Of a stretch of 64,000 nucleotides of DNA, positions 55,025-62,859 are shown piece after piece. Source of the DNA: Bacteroidales bacterium (lineage in GTDB: Bacteria > Bacteroidota > Bacteroidia > Bacteroidales > P3); NCBI GenBank assembly GCA_031257915.1, contig JAIRNR010000033.1, forward strand, positions 1 to 64,000, given 5' to 3'. The notes beneath the pieces are model-generated. The model saw nothing but the letters and a program-made list of their open reading frames with translations, made no database searches and was not told the DNA's origin. Position numbers and translations under genes: made by a program. Numbering within the stretch: the first letter of the stretch is position 1; the number at the start of each line of letters is the position of its first letter.

Positions 55025-56986
55025 TCAAGCAAGCGAAGTCCATTCGTTCATCTTTCTGTCAAGGGACAGTTTGAGTTTTTCGTAGCAGGTGCAATTCTCA
55101 GCGGTGCAGGCGGCAGGGTCGGTTGTCATTAGTTCGCTTAATGCGGACAGTTCTTTTTCTATAACCGCAATTTCTTTTTCAAGACGTTCTATGCTTGCCT
55201 GCTTTTTGCGCTCTATACGTGCCTGCTCTTTTTGTTCATGGTAGGAAAGTTGTTTATCGGTGCTGCCTTCACTTATTGCATTATCATCACTTTGCGGCGA
55301 TTCTGCGCCTTTATTCGGAAATGTGGACGAGTGTCCATTACATTTGCTGCGTCCGCGTTCAAGTTCGTTTAACCGTTCAATTTTCCGCACAGATAAGAAA
55401 TTCGCAATATCGCCTATATACTGTTTCACGCGTCCATTCCGAAATTCATATACTTTATCGGTCAGTCCCTCTAAAAAATCTCTGTCGTGCGACACTACAA
55501 TCATAGAGCCGTCGTATTGCAACAATGCATTTTTGAGAATATCTTTTGAACGCATATCAAGATGATTTGTCGGCTCGTCAAGTACCAGCAAATTTACAGG
55601 CGAAAGTAAAAGTTTTGCGAGTGCAAGGCGTGTTTTTTCACCACCTGAAAGCACTTTTACTTTTTTATGAATATCATCGCCCGAAAAAAGAAAGCAGCCC
55701 AAAATACGGCGTATTCGTGTGCGGACATCGCCGACAGCAATATCGTCAAGCGTTTCAAAAACGGTTTTTTCACTGTGTAGTAACATATTTTGATTTTGTG
55801 CGAAATATCCGATACTCACCTGATGTCCGAGTTCAAAAACGCCCGAATAATCAGTAATTTCGCCAACAATAATACGTGAAAATGTTGTTTTGCCCTCGCC
55901 GTTCTTTCCGACAAATGCAACTTTTTCGCTGCGTTCAAGTGAAAAATCAACATTGGAAAAAATTTGCAACGGACCGTATTTTTTACCGACATGCACACTA
56001 TAAACAACAACTTTGCCCGAATGCGGCGCAGGCGGAAAACGAAAAGAGATTGCAGTATTATCAAAAGCATCAACTTCAATTTTATCCATCCGTTCAAGCA
56101 TTTTCAACCGGCTCTGCGCCTGTCGCGCTTTTGTTGCCTTATACCTGAAACGTTCGATAAAACGTTCGATACTCTCTATTTCCTTTTGTTGATTATTGTA
56201 AGCGTTCTGCTGAATTTCGCGCCGCTGCAAACGTTGCTCAACATAGTTGGAATAAGAGCAGTTGTAATCCTCAATTCGTCCAAGTACGATTTCTATTGTG
56301 CGTGTTGTAATATTATCGAGGAAACGGCGGTCGTGCGATACCACCACAACAGCCCCGTTATATGTTTGCAGAAATTCTTCAAGAAATTCAATGGATTCAA
56401 TATCAAGATGGTTTGTCGGCTCATCAAGTAACATTACTTCCGGTGCGCGTAAAAGTATTTTTGCGAGTTCCACACGCATTTGCCATCCTGACGAAAATTC
56501 CGTAATATTACGCGAAAAATCACTGTGCTTAAAACCCAGACCGAGCAGTACTTTTTCCGTTGAAGCCCGCTCTGTGTCGCCGCCCAAAAGATGAAAACGT
56601 TCGGTCTGTTCGGCAAGACGTTCCAGTAAGCGGTGATATTCCGCGCTCTCAAAATCGGTACGCTCCGCCACTTCACGCTGTAAACGTTTAATATGTTTTT
56701 CAACTGCGAGTGTTTTATCGAATGCCTGCATTGCTTCTTCAATAACCGTATGGTTCGAGTGTAAATCCATTTCCTGCGGCAGGTAGCCGATATTATGTCC
56801 GCTTGTAAGTACAATACTGCCGCTGTCGGGTTGCTGTTCGGCAGCAATAATTTTGAGAAGTGTAGATTTGCCTGCGCCGTTTTTGCCTGTCAAGCCAATG
56901 CGGTCCTTATCTTTGATAATAAACGAAATATCGTTAAAAAGGGAATATCCCGAAAATGATATGGAAAGTTGATTGATTGAAATCAT
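55025..56986 (-). CDS. ABC-F family ATPase (Uup/YdiF/EttA-type)
   Basis: 653 residues from the ATG at 56986 (MISINQLSISF); a TTG three codons earlier is less likely. Two ABC domains: Walker A GKNGAGKSTLL and, in the second, GKNGEGKTTFS; signatures FSSGWQMRVELAK and LSGGEKTRLALAK; Walker B MLLDEPTNHLD and LVLDEPTNHLD. The linker between them (about residues 240-310) is helical and charged, and a coiled coil closes the C-terminus (ARIERKKQASIERLEKEIAVIEKE). No membrane spans. ABC-F proteins act on ribosomes, as translation factors or antibiotic-protection proteins; which of these applies cannot be told here. It is a stand-alone gene. Confidence 0.92.
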   Translation of the reverse strand: MISINQLSISFSGYSLFNDISFIIKDKDRIGLTGKNGAGKSTLLKIIAAEQQPDSGSIVLTSGHNIGYLPQEMDLHSNHTVIEEAMQAFDKTLAVEKHIKRLQREVAERTDFESAEYHRLLERLAEQTERFHLLGGDTERASTEKVLLGLGFKHSDFSRNITEFSSGWQMRVELAKILLRAPEVMLLDEPTNHLDIESIEFLEEFLQTYNGAVVVVSHDRRFLDNITTRTIEIVLGRIEDYNCSYSNYVEQRLQRREIQQNAYNNQQKEIESIERFIERFRYKATKARQAQSRLKMLERMDKIEVDAFDNTAISFRFPPAPHSGKVVVYSVHVGKKYGPLQIFSNVDFSLERSEKVAFVGKNGEGKTTFSRIIVGEITDYSGVFELGHQVSIGYFAQNQNMLLHSEKTVFETLDDIAVGDVRTRIRRILGCFLFSGDDIHKKVKVLSGGEKTRLALAKLLLSPVNLLVLDEPTNHLDMRSKDILKNALLQYDGSMIVVSHDRDFLEGLTDKVYEFRNGRVKQYIGDIANFLSVRKIERLNELERGRSKCNGHSSTFPNKGAESPQSDDNAISEGSTDKQLSYHEQKEQARIERKKQASIERLEKEIAVIEKELSALSELMTTDPAACTAENCTCYEKLKLSLDRKMNEWTSLA

Positions 56987-56992
56987 ATCCTG

Positions 56993-57000
56993 CAAAGATA
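56993..57000 (-). promoter_or_regulatory. -7 box right before the ABC-F start codon
   Basis: On the minus strand TATCTTTG (TAnnTTTG) ends six bases before the ATG at 56986. Transcription starting about seven bases after the box would begin at or next to the ATG, so the mRNA may be leaderless. Confidence 0.45.
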
Positions 57001-57036
57001 CCCCAAAAGTTGCTAAGTTTACAGATTACATTAAAA

Positions 57037-57060
57037 AGTTGAAGTAAATACATTAAAATT
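57037..57060. repeat. Direct repeat, copy 1, bordering the DUF3825-type gene
   Basis: 24 bases starting AGTTGAAGTAAATACATT; 22 of 24 match 58149-58172, in the same orientation. Together the copies bracket the gene at 57083-57877 and its leader. A partial copy (15 bases ending GCATTAAAATT) lies at 58072-58086. Confidence 0.75.
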
Positions 57061-57082
57061 ACTTTTCATGATTGGCAGTTTT

Positions 57083-57877
57083 TTATGGTTTCAGCCAGTT
57101 ACTTTGCGGCTTCACAATAAGTCGTGCATTATTGTATGCCATTTTCAGAGTTAAACAGGTCCTTGCAGTATATGTAGTGTCATTTAGCCTATGAATTACT
57201 AACGCTAAATCCGGATTTGGAGAACCTGATGTCAAACAAAGGGGTAACAATAGTTGTATTTTACTGTCATAGTATTGTGGTACAGCTATTTTATAGTTGG
57301 AGCGTACTTTCTTCCTGACTTCATCTATTGCTCCTACAAGTTGTCTTCTTAATTCTGCATCATCTGCTTTTTGAAGATGTGTGGGGAAACGGCCTAGATT
57401 ATCACCAATTATATGGTCCAAATCGGGAATTAAGTCGCATTTTGGATTAAAAATGAGTAATTCGGGTTTATCAAAAAAGTTTGCAACATCAGGTATTGAA
57501 TGGGAAAAATGTCGGAGAATATTATTGTCGCTTTTTTTCAAAAATGCTTTAAAACAAAAAGGTGTTGCAAGTCCTTTTTTAGGGTTTTTATATTCTTCAA
57601 AGAAAGCAAAAATATCTTCTAAATTTTCAGTAACAAGTCCGGTGTTGAAGCAAGCAAATTTGTTGTCAGGAGTAAATGCAATTTTCTTTTCTTGCTGTAA
57701 TTTTCTATAAGTAAATTCAAGATAGTTTTTAAGAATGCTGTTATTCTTGGTTGTACTGTCTGAAAAGTTCCAAGTCTCCTTATCAGCTAATGTATCAGCT
57801 AAAAAAGTAATAGCACTATCATAGTTTGGGAAGAAGGCGAACTTAAAAAGTTCCGGATTGAATTGCTTTTTCGCCAT
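57083..57877 (-). CDS. DUF3825-type protein of unknown function
   Basis: 264 residues, no signal peptide or membrane span. The order F-F-P-N-Y, then ILKNYLEFTYRKLQQEKKI, ACFNTGLVTENLEDIFAFF, and later NLGRFPTHLQ, fits the DUF3825 family, a domain of unknown function; the match is by recall of the family pattern. Middle part DKPELLIFNPKCDLIPDLDHIIGDN. It is a lone gene between 24-bp direct repeats and preceded by a hairpin, and its base composition is slightly more AT-rich than the flanking housekeeping genes. This suggests a small acquired island. No catalytic residues can be pointed out. Confidence 0.6.
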   Translation of the reverse strand: MAKKQFNPELFKFAFFPNYDSAITFLADTLADKETWNFSDSTTKNNSILKNYLEFTYRKLQQEKKIAFTPDNKFACFNTGLVTENLEDIFAFFEEYKNPKKGLATPFCFKAFLKKSDNNILRHFSHSIPDVANFFDKPELLIFNPKCDLIPDLDHIIGDNLGRFPTHLQKADDAELRRQLVGAIDEVRKKVRSNYKIAVPQYYDSKIQLLLPLCLTSGSPNPDLALVIHRLNDTTYTARTCLTLKMAYNNARLIVKPQSNWLKP

Positions 57878-57915
57878 ATTGATCTATTTAAAAATTCAAG
57901 TTTTTATAAAAAAAT

Positions 57916-57946
57916 AAGAGCCATCAACTTTATCGGGATGGCTCTT
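57916..57946 (-). terminator. Strong hairpin in the leader of the DUF3825-type gene
   Basis: Perfect 10-bp stem AAGAGCCATC (57916-57925) / GATGGCTCTT (57937-57946) with an 11-nt loop. On the minus strand it is followed by ATTTTTTTA, a good intrinsic terminator, yet it lies only 39 bases upstream of the start codon at 57877. Either it attenuates this gene or it is a leftover terminator of something lost. Towards the plus strand the T run is broken (TCTATGTTTTTTTT). Confidence 0.8.
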
Positions 57947-57968
57947 TCTATGTTTTTTTTGTTTTATC

Positions 57969-57998
57969 TTATTTTTTTGCAGATAGACCTGCAACCAT
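57969..57998 (-). other. Possible leader peptide ORF ahead of the hairpin
   Basis: ATG at 57998, nine codons reading MVAGLSAKK, stop at 57969. The frame is open further upstream to about 58060 without an ATG, so this could also be the tail of a lost gene. It contains an inverted repeat TTGCAG / CTGCAA (57977-57982, 57989-57994). Confidence 0.3.
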
Positions 57999-58018
57999 CT
58001 TTATATAACAATATGGTA

Positions 58019-58026
58019 CAAATGTA
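58019..58026 (-). promoter_or_regulatory. -7 box for the DUF3825-type leader
   Basis: On the minus strand TACATTTG, a match to TAnnTTTG. A transcript from here would have a leader of about 135 nt including the small ORF and the hairpin. Confidence 0.4.
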
Positions 58027-58103
58027 AGAATTTTTTTTGAAATAAAAAAAATTATGGATTCAATTTACGGCAAATGCATTAAAATTGCCTGTCTTTTATT
58101 ACA

Positions 58104-58131
58104 TCGTCATTGCGAGTTTGCCCCGCAATCT
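58104..58131. repeat. REP-like CGTCATTGCGAG element
   Basis: CGTCATTGCGAG followed by CCCGCAATCT forms a short inverted repeat (ATTGCG / CGCAAT). Sequences of this kind occur as dispersed intergenic repeats in many bacterial genomes. The rest of 57878-58227 holds, besides the features listed, no gene I can support. Confidence 0.55.
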
Positions 58132-58148
58132 TTTTGTGGGCATAAAGG

Positions 58149-58172
58149 AGTTGAAGTAAACGCATTAAAATT
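58149..58172. repeat. Direct repeat, copy 2, bordering the DUF3825-type gene
   Basis: Starts AGTTGAAGTAAACGCATT; differs from copy 1 at 57037 in two adjacent bases. Confidence 0.75.
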
Positions 58173-58202
58173 TTAATCGTATGTAATTATATTTATTTTT
58201 AT

Positions 58203-58210
58203 TAAATTTG
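58203..58210 (+). promoter_or_regulatory. -7 box for the second Rpn gene
   Basis: TAAATTTG fits TAnnTTTG, 17 bases before the ATG at 58228, giving a leader of about 10 nt. Confidence 0.45.
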
Positions 58211-58227
58211 GAGCAAACAAAATAAGT

Positions 58228-59253
58228 ATGTCAGGCAAATATGTAAATCCGTTTACCGATTTTGGTTTTAAAAAAATCTTTGGCGAGGAAGCCAACAAAG
58301 AGTTATTGCTCTCTTTCCTTAATGAACTGATAAAAGAGCAGGGCAGGATAGAGGATGTAGAGTATTTAAACCCTGAACAGCTCGGTATGAGTGAATTTGA
58401 GCGCAGAGGAATTTATGATATTTACTGCAAATCAAAAAATGGCTCACGTTTTATCGTAGAGATGCAAAAAGCCGAGCAGCAATTTTTTAAAGATAGAAGT
58501 GTTTATTATACTACTTTTCCTATTCAGAAACAGGCATTAAAAGGTGTTGATTGGGATTTTCGGTTAGATGCCGTTTATTTTATAGGTGTTCTTGATTTTG
58601 TTTTTGATGAAGACCTTAATGATGATAATTATAGGTATCACCACGTAGTAAAGTTAATGGATGTAAATAGAAAAAAAGTGTTTTACGATAAATTAACATA
58701 CGTCTATTTGGAAATGCCCAAGTTCAATAAAAGTGAGGACGAGTTAAATACCATGTTTGACAAATGGATGTATGTACTGAAACATCTGCCTGAATTGGAG
58801 AGTCGCCCGCCTGCTTTACAGGAGAGGATTTTTGGCCGGCTGTTTAAAGTAGCCGAAGTAGCAAAGTTTGATGAAAAGGAGCAAGATGCTTACAACCACA
58901 GTTTAAAAGTGTATTGGGACTTGAACAACATAATAAATTTCGCTGCTCTTGAAGGTAGAAATGAGGGATTTGCGGAGGGCAAGGCAGAGGGCGAGCGCAA
59001 CAAAACGATAGAAATAGTAAAAAACAGTTTCGCTGCAGGCATAAAAATAGAGCAGATAGCAAGCATAACAGGTTTGTCAGCCGATGAGACAGTGCGTATT
59101 CTGAACAACAAGAGCGGCCGCTATAATTCAGATGGCGGACATGCAACATTAGGTGAGCCGCGTGCAAAATACATTGCGAGCAGGAAAGCGGGTAAGGCGC
59201 CGGCGAAAACCGCAGGCAGCAGGAAAGTTGCGAACCGCAGAGTCAGGAAATAA
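58228..59253 (+). CDS. Rpn-family PD-(D/E)XK nuclease (second copy)
   Basis: 341 residues. N-terminus VNPFTDFGFKKIFGEEANKELLLSFLNEL, the typical start of this transposase-like nuclease family. Active-site region GIYDIYCKSKNGSRFIVEMQK with Asp, then E-x-Q. Then YYTTFPIQKQALKGVDWDF. The C-terminal module GERNKTIEIVKNSFAAG, IEQIASITGLSADE and the AKYIASRKAGK basic tail closely parallel the Rpn at 17961, though the N-terminal halves differ clearly. The tail here is longer and lysine/arginine-rich. The next gene, glmM, starts 25 bases downstream, so read-through is likely. Confidence 0.87.
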   Translation: MSGKYVNPFTDFGFKKIFGEEANKELLLSFLNELIKEQGRIEDVEYLNPEQLGMSEFERRGIYDIYCKSKNGSRFIVEMQKAEQQFFKDRSVYYTTFPIQKQALKGVDWDFRLDAVYFIGVLDFVFDEDLNDDNYRYHHVVKLMDVNRKKVFYDKLTYVYLEMPKFNKSEDELNTMFDKWMYVLKHLPELESRPPALQERIFGRLFKVAEVAKFDEKEQDAYNHSLKVYWDLNNIINFAALEGRNEGFAEGKAEGERNKTIEIVKNSFAAGIKIEQIASITGLSADETVRILNNKSGRYNSDGGHATLGEPRAKYIASRKAGKAPAKTAGSRKVANRRVRK

Positions 59254-59278
59254 CGAATCGGCAAAAAATTTGCAAATT

Positions 59279-60706
59279 ATGACTTTAATAAAATCTATTT
59301 CGGGTATTCGCGGTACTATTGGCGGTGTGGCGGGCAAAAATCTAACTCCGATTGATATTGTAAAATTTTCATCATCTTTTGCATCCATGCTTCAAAAGCG
59401 CGGCGGCGGTGCAGACAGCGGCAATATCACTATGGTTGTCGGAAGGGACGGGCGTGTTTCGGGCAATATGGTAAAACAACTTGTGATTTCAACACTTCAG
59501 GGGATGGGAGTAAATGTGATTGATGTTGATTTGTCCACAACGCCGACTGTTGAAATGGAAGTGGTGCGGCATAAGGCACAGGGTGGAATTATTATCACCG
59601 CAAGCCATAATCCGAAAGAATGGAATGCTTTAAAACTGCTCGGCTCGAATGGTGAATTTATAAGTGCAGACGAGGGTGCGGAAGTGTTGCGGTTATCTGA
59701 CGATGGTACTGTACAATTTGCGCCTGTTACGGAACTTGGCACTGTTCAAACGGTTAACGACGGTTTAAAGAAGCATATTGAAAAGATATTATCGCTGCCG
59801 GCTGTATCGGTTGCGGATATTAAAAAAGCGAATTTTAAGATTGTTGTTGATGGAATAAATTCTACCGGCGGTGCTGCAATTTCTGAATTATTACATGCAC
59901 TTGGAGTAATGGAAGTGACGGTTTTAAACGGCGAACCGAATGGAAATTTTGCGCATAATCCTGAGCCGCTGCCTGAAAATCTTACACAAATTTCGGAAGA
60001 AGTTGTAAAGCAGAAGGCAGATATGGGTATTGTCGTAGATCCTGATGTAGATCGCCTTTGCTTTGTGTGCGGGGATGGCACAATGTTCGGCGAAGAATAT
60101 ACTCTTGTCGCTGTGGCAGATTATATTTTGGGGAAAACAAAGGGTGCGGTTGTTTCCAATCTTTCATCCTCGCGTGCGTTGCGCGATGTGGCTGAAAAAT
60201 ATAAGTGCGAATGTTATTCGTCGGCAGTGGGCGAAGTGAATGTTGTGGCAAAAATGAAAGAAGTAAATGCGGTGCTTGGCGGCGAGGGTAATGGCGGGGT
60301 TATCTATCCCGAACTGCATTACGGCAGGGACGCTCTTGTTGGAACAGCACTTTTTTTAACTGCGTTATCTCTTCGCGGTAACGGCGGTGGCAGCGATAAT
60401 GGCGGTATTTCGGAAAAATCTTTGACAAAATGGCGCAGCGAACTTCCGCAATACGTTATTTCAAAAAATAAAATCTCTTTAAGGGAAAACACGGATATTG
60501 ACGCACTTTTGGAAATGTTAAAGACACATTTTGCCGCCGAAAAAATCAATATTACAGACGGCGTACGCATTGACTTTGAGCAAACAAAAGAGTGGGTACA
60601 TCTGCGCCGTTCAAACACCGAACCAATCATACGTATTTACGCCGAAAGTGCCACATCGGAAAAAGCCGGCATACTTGTCGGACTGATAACAGATTTACTT
60701 AATTGA
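59279..60706 (+). CDS. glmM: Phosphoglucosamine mutase-type alpha-phosphohexomutase
   Basis: 475 residues from the ATG at 59279 (MTLIKSISGIRGTIGG); the upstream in-frame start at 59153 would overlap the Rpn gene and add a basic stretch foreign to the family. Phosphoserine loop TASHNP with Ser109, metal site DPDVDR (254-259), sugar loop GGEGNGG (334-340) and phosphate-binding RRSNTEPIIRIYAES near the end: all four active-site elements of alpha-phosphohexomutases. The GGEGNGG loop and SGIRGT start suit phosphoglucosamine mutase, which interconverts glucosamine 6- and 1-phosphate for UDP-GlcNAc; phosphomannomutase is the alternative. Confidence 0.85.
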   Translation: MTLIKSISGIRGTIGGVAGKNLTPIDIVKFSSSFASMLQKRGGGADSGNITMVVGRDGRVSGNMVKQLVISTLQGMGVNVIDVDLSTTPTVEMEVVRHKAQGGIIITASHNPKEWNALKLLGSNGEFISADEGAEVLRLSDDGTVQFAPVTELGTVQTVNDGLKKHIEKILSLPAVSVADIKKANFKIVVDGINSTGGAAISELLHALGVMEVTVLNGEPNGNFAHNPEPLPENLTQISEEVVKQKADMGIVVDPDVDRLCFVCGDGTMFGEEYTLVAVADYILGKTKGAVVSNLSSSRALRDVAEKYKCECYSSAVGEVNVVAKMKEVNAVLGGEGNGGVIYPELHYGRDALVGTALFLTALSLRGNGGGSDNGGISEKSLTKWRSELPQYVISKNKISLRENTDIDALLEMLKTHFAAEKINITDGVRIDFEQTKEWVHLRRSNTEPIIRIYAESATSEKAGILVGLITDLLN

Positions 60707-60764
60707 GAATATATGATAAAGTTTAACGAGGCGACACTTATGTTCAGATTTGGCTTATAATCCA

Positions 60765-60772
60765 TATATTTG
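60765..60772 (+). promoter_or_regulatory. -7 box for the gene at 60802
   Basis: TATATTTG fits TAnnTTTG, 30 bases before the first ATG and 63 before the second. Confidence 0.45.
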
Positions 60773-60801
60773 CAGTATGGAAGCAAAGAACATTTTCTTA
60801 A

Positions 60802-62133
60802 ATGCAAATAACAAAAAAATATAATCAAGAATTTATGGGCTGTGGAAACAAATCATATAAACATTTCCCTACGGTGTTTGCCATGCTTTTAATCCTTTCG
60901 GTTTCCGTTGTCTCAACAGTGAAAGCAACGCAAATACTCATTTATATGGATGAAGGACAGGCAAATCACCTGAAATCATACGGAGTTGCGTACTGGGTAC
61001 TTGAAAACGGCGGCGAAATAAGCTGGCTCCTTAATTACAGGGGCGGCAGTTTTCTGTTACCGTACAGCAAGGAAATTGAGAGAGAATGTGCTGTACGTGG
61101 TGTCAGTTCGACCATTATGCCGGACGCGGCAGTAAATGCAATGTTGAAAGAGATTGCCGACCCGCAAAGTAATACCGATGAAGTAAAACTGCAAAAAGCC
61201 CCAAAAGTAGCTGTTTACGCGCCTAAAACAATTCTCCCGTGGGATGACGCTGTCGTTATGGCTCTTAATTACGCCGAAATTCCCTACGACCTTGTTTATG
61301 ACGACGAAGTTCTCAATGGCGTACTTCCTGCCTGCGACTGGCTGCATTTACATCATGAAGATTTTACAGGACAGTACGGCAAATTCTGGTACGGATACGG
61401 CAACACGGCATGGTACAAAGCACAGGTTGCCGAAACAGAAGAACGTGCCAAAAAGTACGGCTTTGCAAAAGCGTCGCAACTAAAGCTCGCAGTTACTCAG
61501 AAAATTCGCGACTTTGTAATGGGCGGCGGGTTTCTTTTCGCCATGTGTTCTGCCCCCGACAGTTATGATATAGCACTTGCTGCCGAAGGGGTTGATATTT
61601 GCGACAGACCGTTTGACGGTGACCCGATGGATCCGAATGCTCAGGGCAAACTTGACTATTCCAAAACATTTGCATTTGAAAATTTCACACTTGTAACAAG
61701 TCCTTACAAATATGAAATATCGGATATAGACGTTACCGATTTCAGACCGAAAACACTTAATGAAAATAACGACTTTTTTTCGCTTTTTGATTTTTCGGCA
61801 AAATGGGACTGGGTACCGACGATGCTTTGTCAGAATCACACACGTATAGTAAAAGCATTTATGGGGCAAACGACAGCATTTAAAAAGAGCCTTATTAAAT
61901 CAAGTGTTACGGTTCTGGGCGAAAATGTTTCACTCGGTGAAGCACGCTATATTCACGGCGAATACGGTAAGGGCACATGGACATTCTACGGCGGACACGA
62001 CCCTGAGGACTATCAGCATTTCGTCGGTGACCCGCATACCGATTTAAGTCTTCATCCCAATTCTCCGGGGTACCGGTTAATACTTAATAATATACTTTTC
62101 CCTGCTGCCAAAAAGGAAAAGCGTAAAACGTAA
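60802..62133 (+). CDS. Conserved exported protein, often labelled asparagine synthetase B
   Basis: 443 residues from the first ATG; the ATG at 60835 (MGCGNKSYKHF) puts the signal peptide (TVFAMLLILSVSVVSTVKA) nearer the start. The mature part shows ILIYMDEGQANHLKSYGVAYW, LLNYRGGSF, KTILPWDDAV, DWLHLHHEDFTGQYGKF, FVMGGGFLFAMCSA and GKGTWTFYGGHDPEDYQH, all conserved in a Bacteroidota family often annotated as asparagine synthetase B. I see neither an N-terminal Cys nucleophile nor an ATP-pyrophosphatase motif, and the protein is exported, so that name is doubtful. The GGG-x-F-AMCSA and HLHHED motifs resemble glutamine-amidotransferase-like (class I type) folds. It is 14 bases upstream of recR. 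Confidence 0.78.
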   Translation: MQITKKYNQEFMGCGNKSYKHFPTVFAMLLILSVSVVSTVKATQILIYMDEGQANHLKSYGVAYWVLENGGEISWLLNYRGGSFLLPYSKEIERECAVRGVSSTIMPDAAVNAMLKEIADPQSNTDEVKLQKAPKVAVYAPKTILPWDDAVVMALNYAEIPYDLVYDDEVLNGVLPACDWLHLHHEDFTGQYGKFWYGYGNTAWYKAQVAETEERAKKYGFAKASQLKLAVTQKIRDFVMGGGFLFAMCSAPDSYDIALAAEGVDICDRPFDGDPMDPNAQGKLDYSKTFAFENFTLVTSPYKYEISDIDVTDFRPKTLNENNDFFSLFDFSAKWDWVPTMLCQNHTRIVKAFMGQTTAFKKSLIKSSVTVLGENVSLGEARYIHGEYGKGTWTFYGGHDPEDYQHFVGDPHTDLSLHPNSPGYRLILNNILFPAAKKEKRKT

Positions 62134-62146
62134 GATTGTCTGTTAC

Positions 62147-62773
62147 ATGGAAACATCATCCGTACTGCTGGATAGAGCTATTGCAGCACTGAATAAACTG
62201 CCCGGAATAGGCAGAAAAACAGCGTTAAGGCAGGCACTGTTTTTATTGTCGCAAAATAAGGAAACAGTCCATGATTTTTGTACCGCACTTGATGAATTTA
62301 GAAATCATACGCTGTTCTGCAAAATATGCCATAATATTTCCGATACCGAAATATGCTCAATATGTTCCAATCCCAAACGCGATGTTTCCACAGTTTGTGT
62401 AGTGGGTGATATAAGAGATGTGATGGCAATTGAAAATACAGGTACTTACTTCGGCGTATATCATGTTCTTGGCGGATTGATTTCACCGATGGATGGAATT
62501 TCGCCCTCGCAATTAAACATTGAACCGCTGTTAGACAGGGTGCAAAACGGAAACAGTGTGCGTGAAGTGATTTTTGCTTTTCCGGCAACACCTGAGGGCG
62601 ACACAACCGCTTTCTATATTACGCGAAAACTGTTAAGCGTGACGAATGAAAGCACGGAAAGCGTACTTATTACCACGATAGCAAAAGGCATATCTATCGG
62701 CGACGAACTTGAATATGCCGACGAAATCACACTTGGGCGGTCACTCGCCTGCCGCACAGAGGTTAAAGTATAA
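62147..62773 (+). CDS. recR: Recombination mediator protein RecR
   Basis: 208 residues. Helix-hairpin-helix region LNKLPGIGRKTALRQALFLL (part), zinc finger Cys58, Cys61, Cys70, Cys73 (FCKICHN, EICSICSN), then the Toprim domain VCVVGDIRDVMAIENTG with YHVLGGLISPMDGISPSQL. The length and motifs are standard. RecR acts with RecO (and RecF) to load RecA on gapped DNA. Its last four codons lie in a 35-base repeat that recurs in the 3' end of the convergent peptidase gene. Confidence 0.95.
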   Translation: METSSVLLDRAIAALNKLPGIGRKTALRQALFLLSQNKETVHDFCTALDEFRNHTLFCKICHNISDTEICSICSNPKRDVSTVCVVGDIRDVMAIENTGTYFGVYHVLGGLISPMDGISPSQLNIEPLLDRVQNGNSVREVIFAFPATPEGDTTAFYITRKLLSVTNESTESVLITTIAKGISIGDELEYADEITLGRSLACRTEVKV

Positions 62774-62859
62774 TCCCTAAATCGTCTTTGGCAGAACATA
62801 CTAATCGCCACCGCCGCTGTATCAGTTAAAGTATAATCCTTAAATCGTCTTTGGCAGAA
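62762..62859. repeat. Direct repeat at the convergent recR/pepE ends
   Basis: A stretch of about 34 bases starting GTTAAAGTATAATCC at 62762 returns at 62825 with one base changed, a period of 63 bases. Copy 1 covers the end and stop of recR; copy 2 covers the stop and last codons of the peptidase. This looks like a short tandem duplication that copied the end of one gene onto the other. Confidence 0.85.

Noticed and set aside
59153-59278. Upstream start giving an N-terminal extension of glmM
   Set aside because: It overlaps the Rpn gene in another frame and adds a basic stretch absent from phosphohexomutases; the ATG at 59279 gives the family's usual N-terminus.
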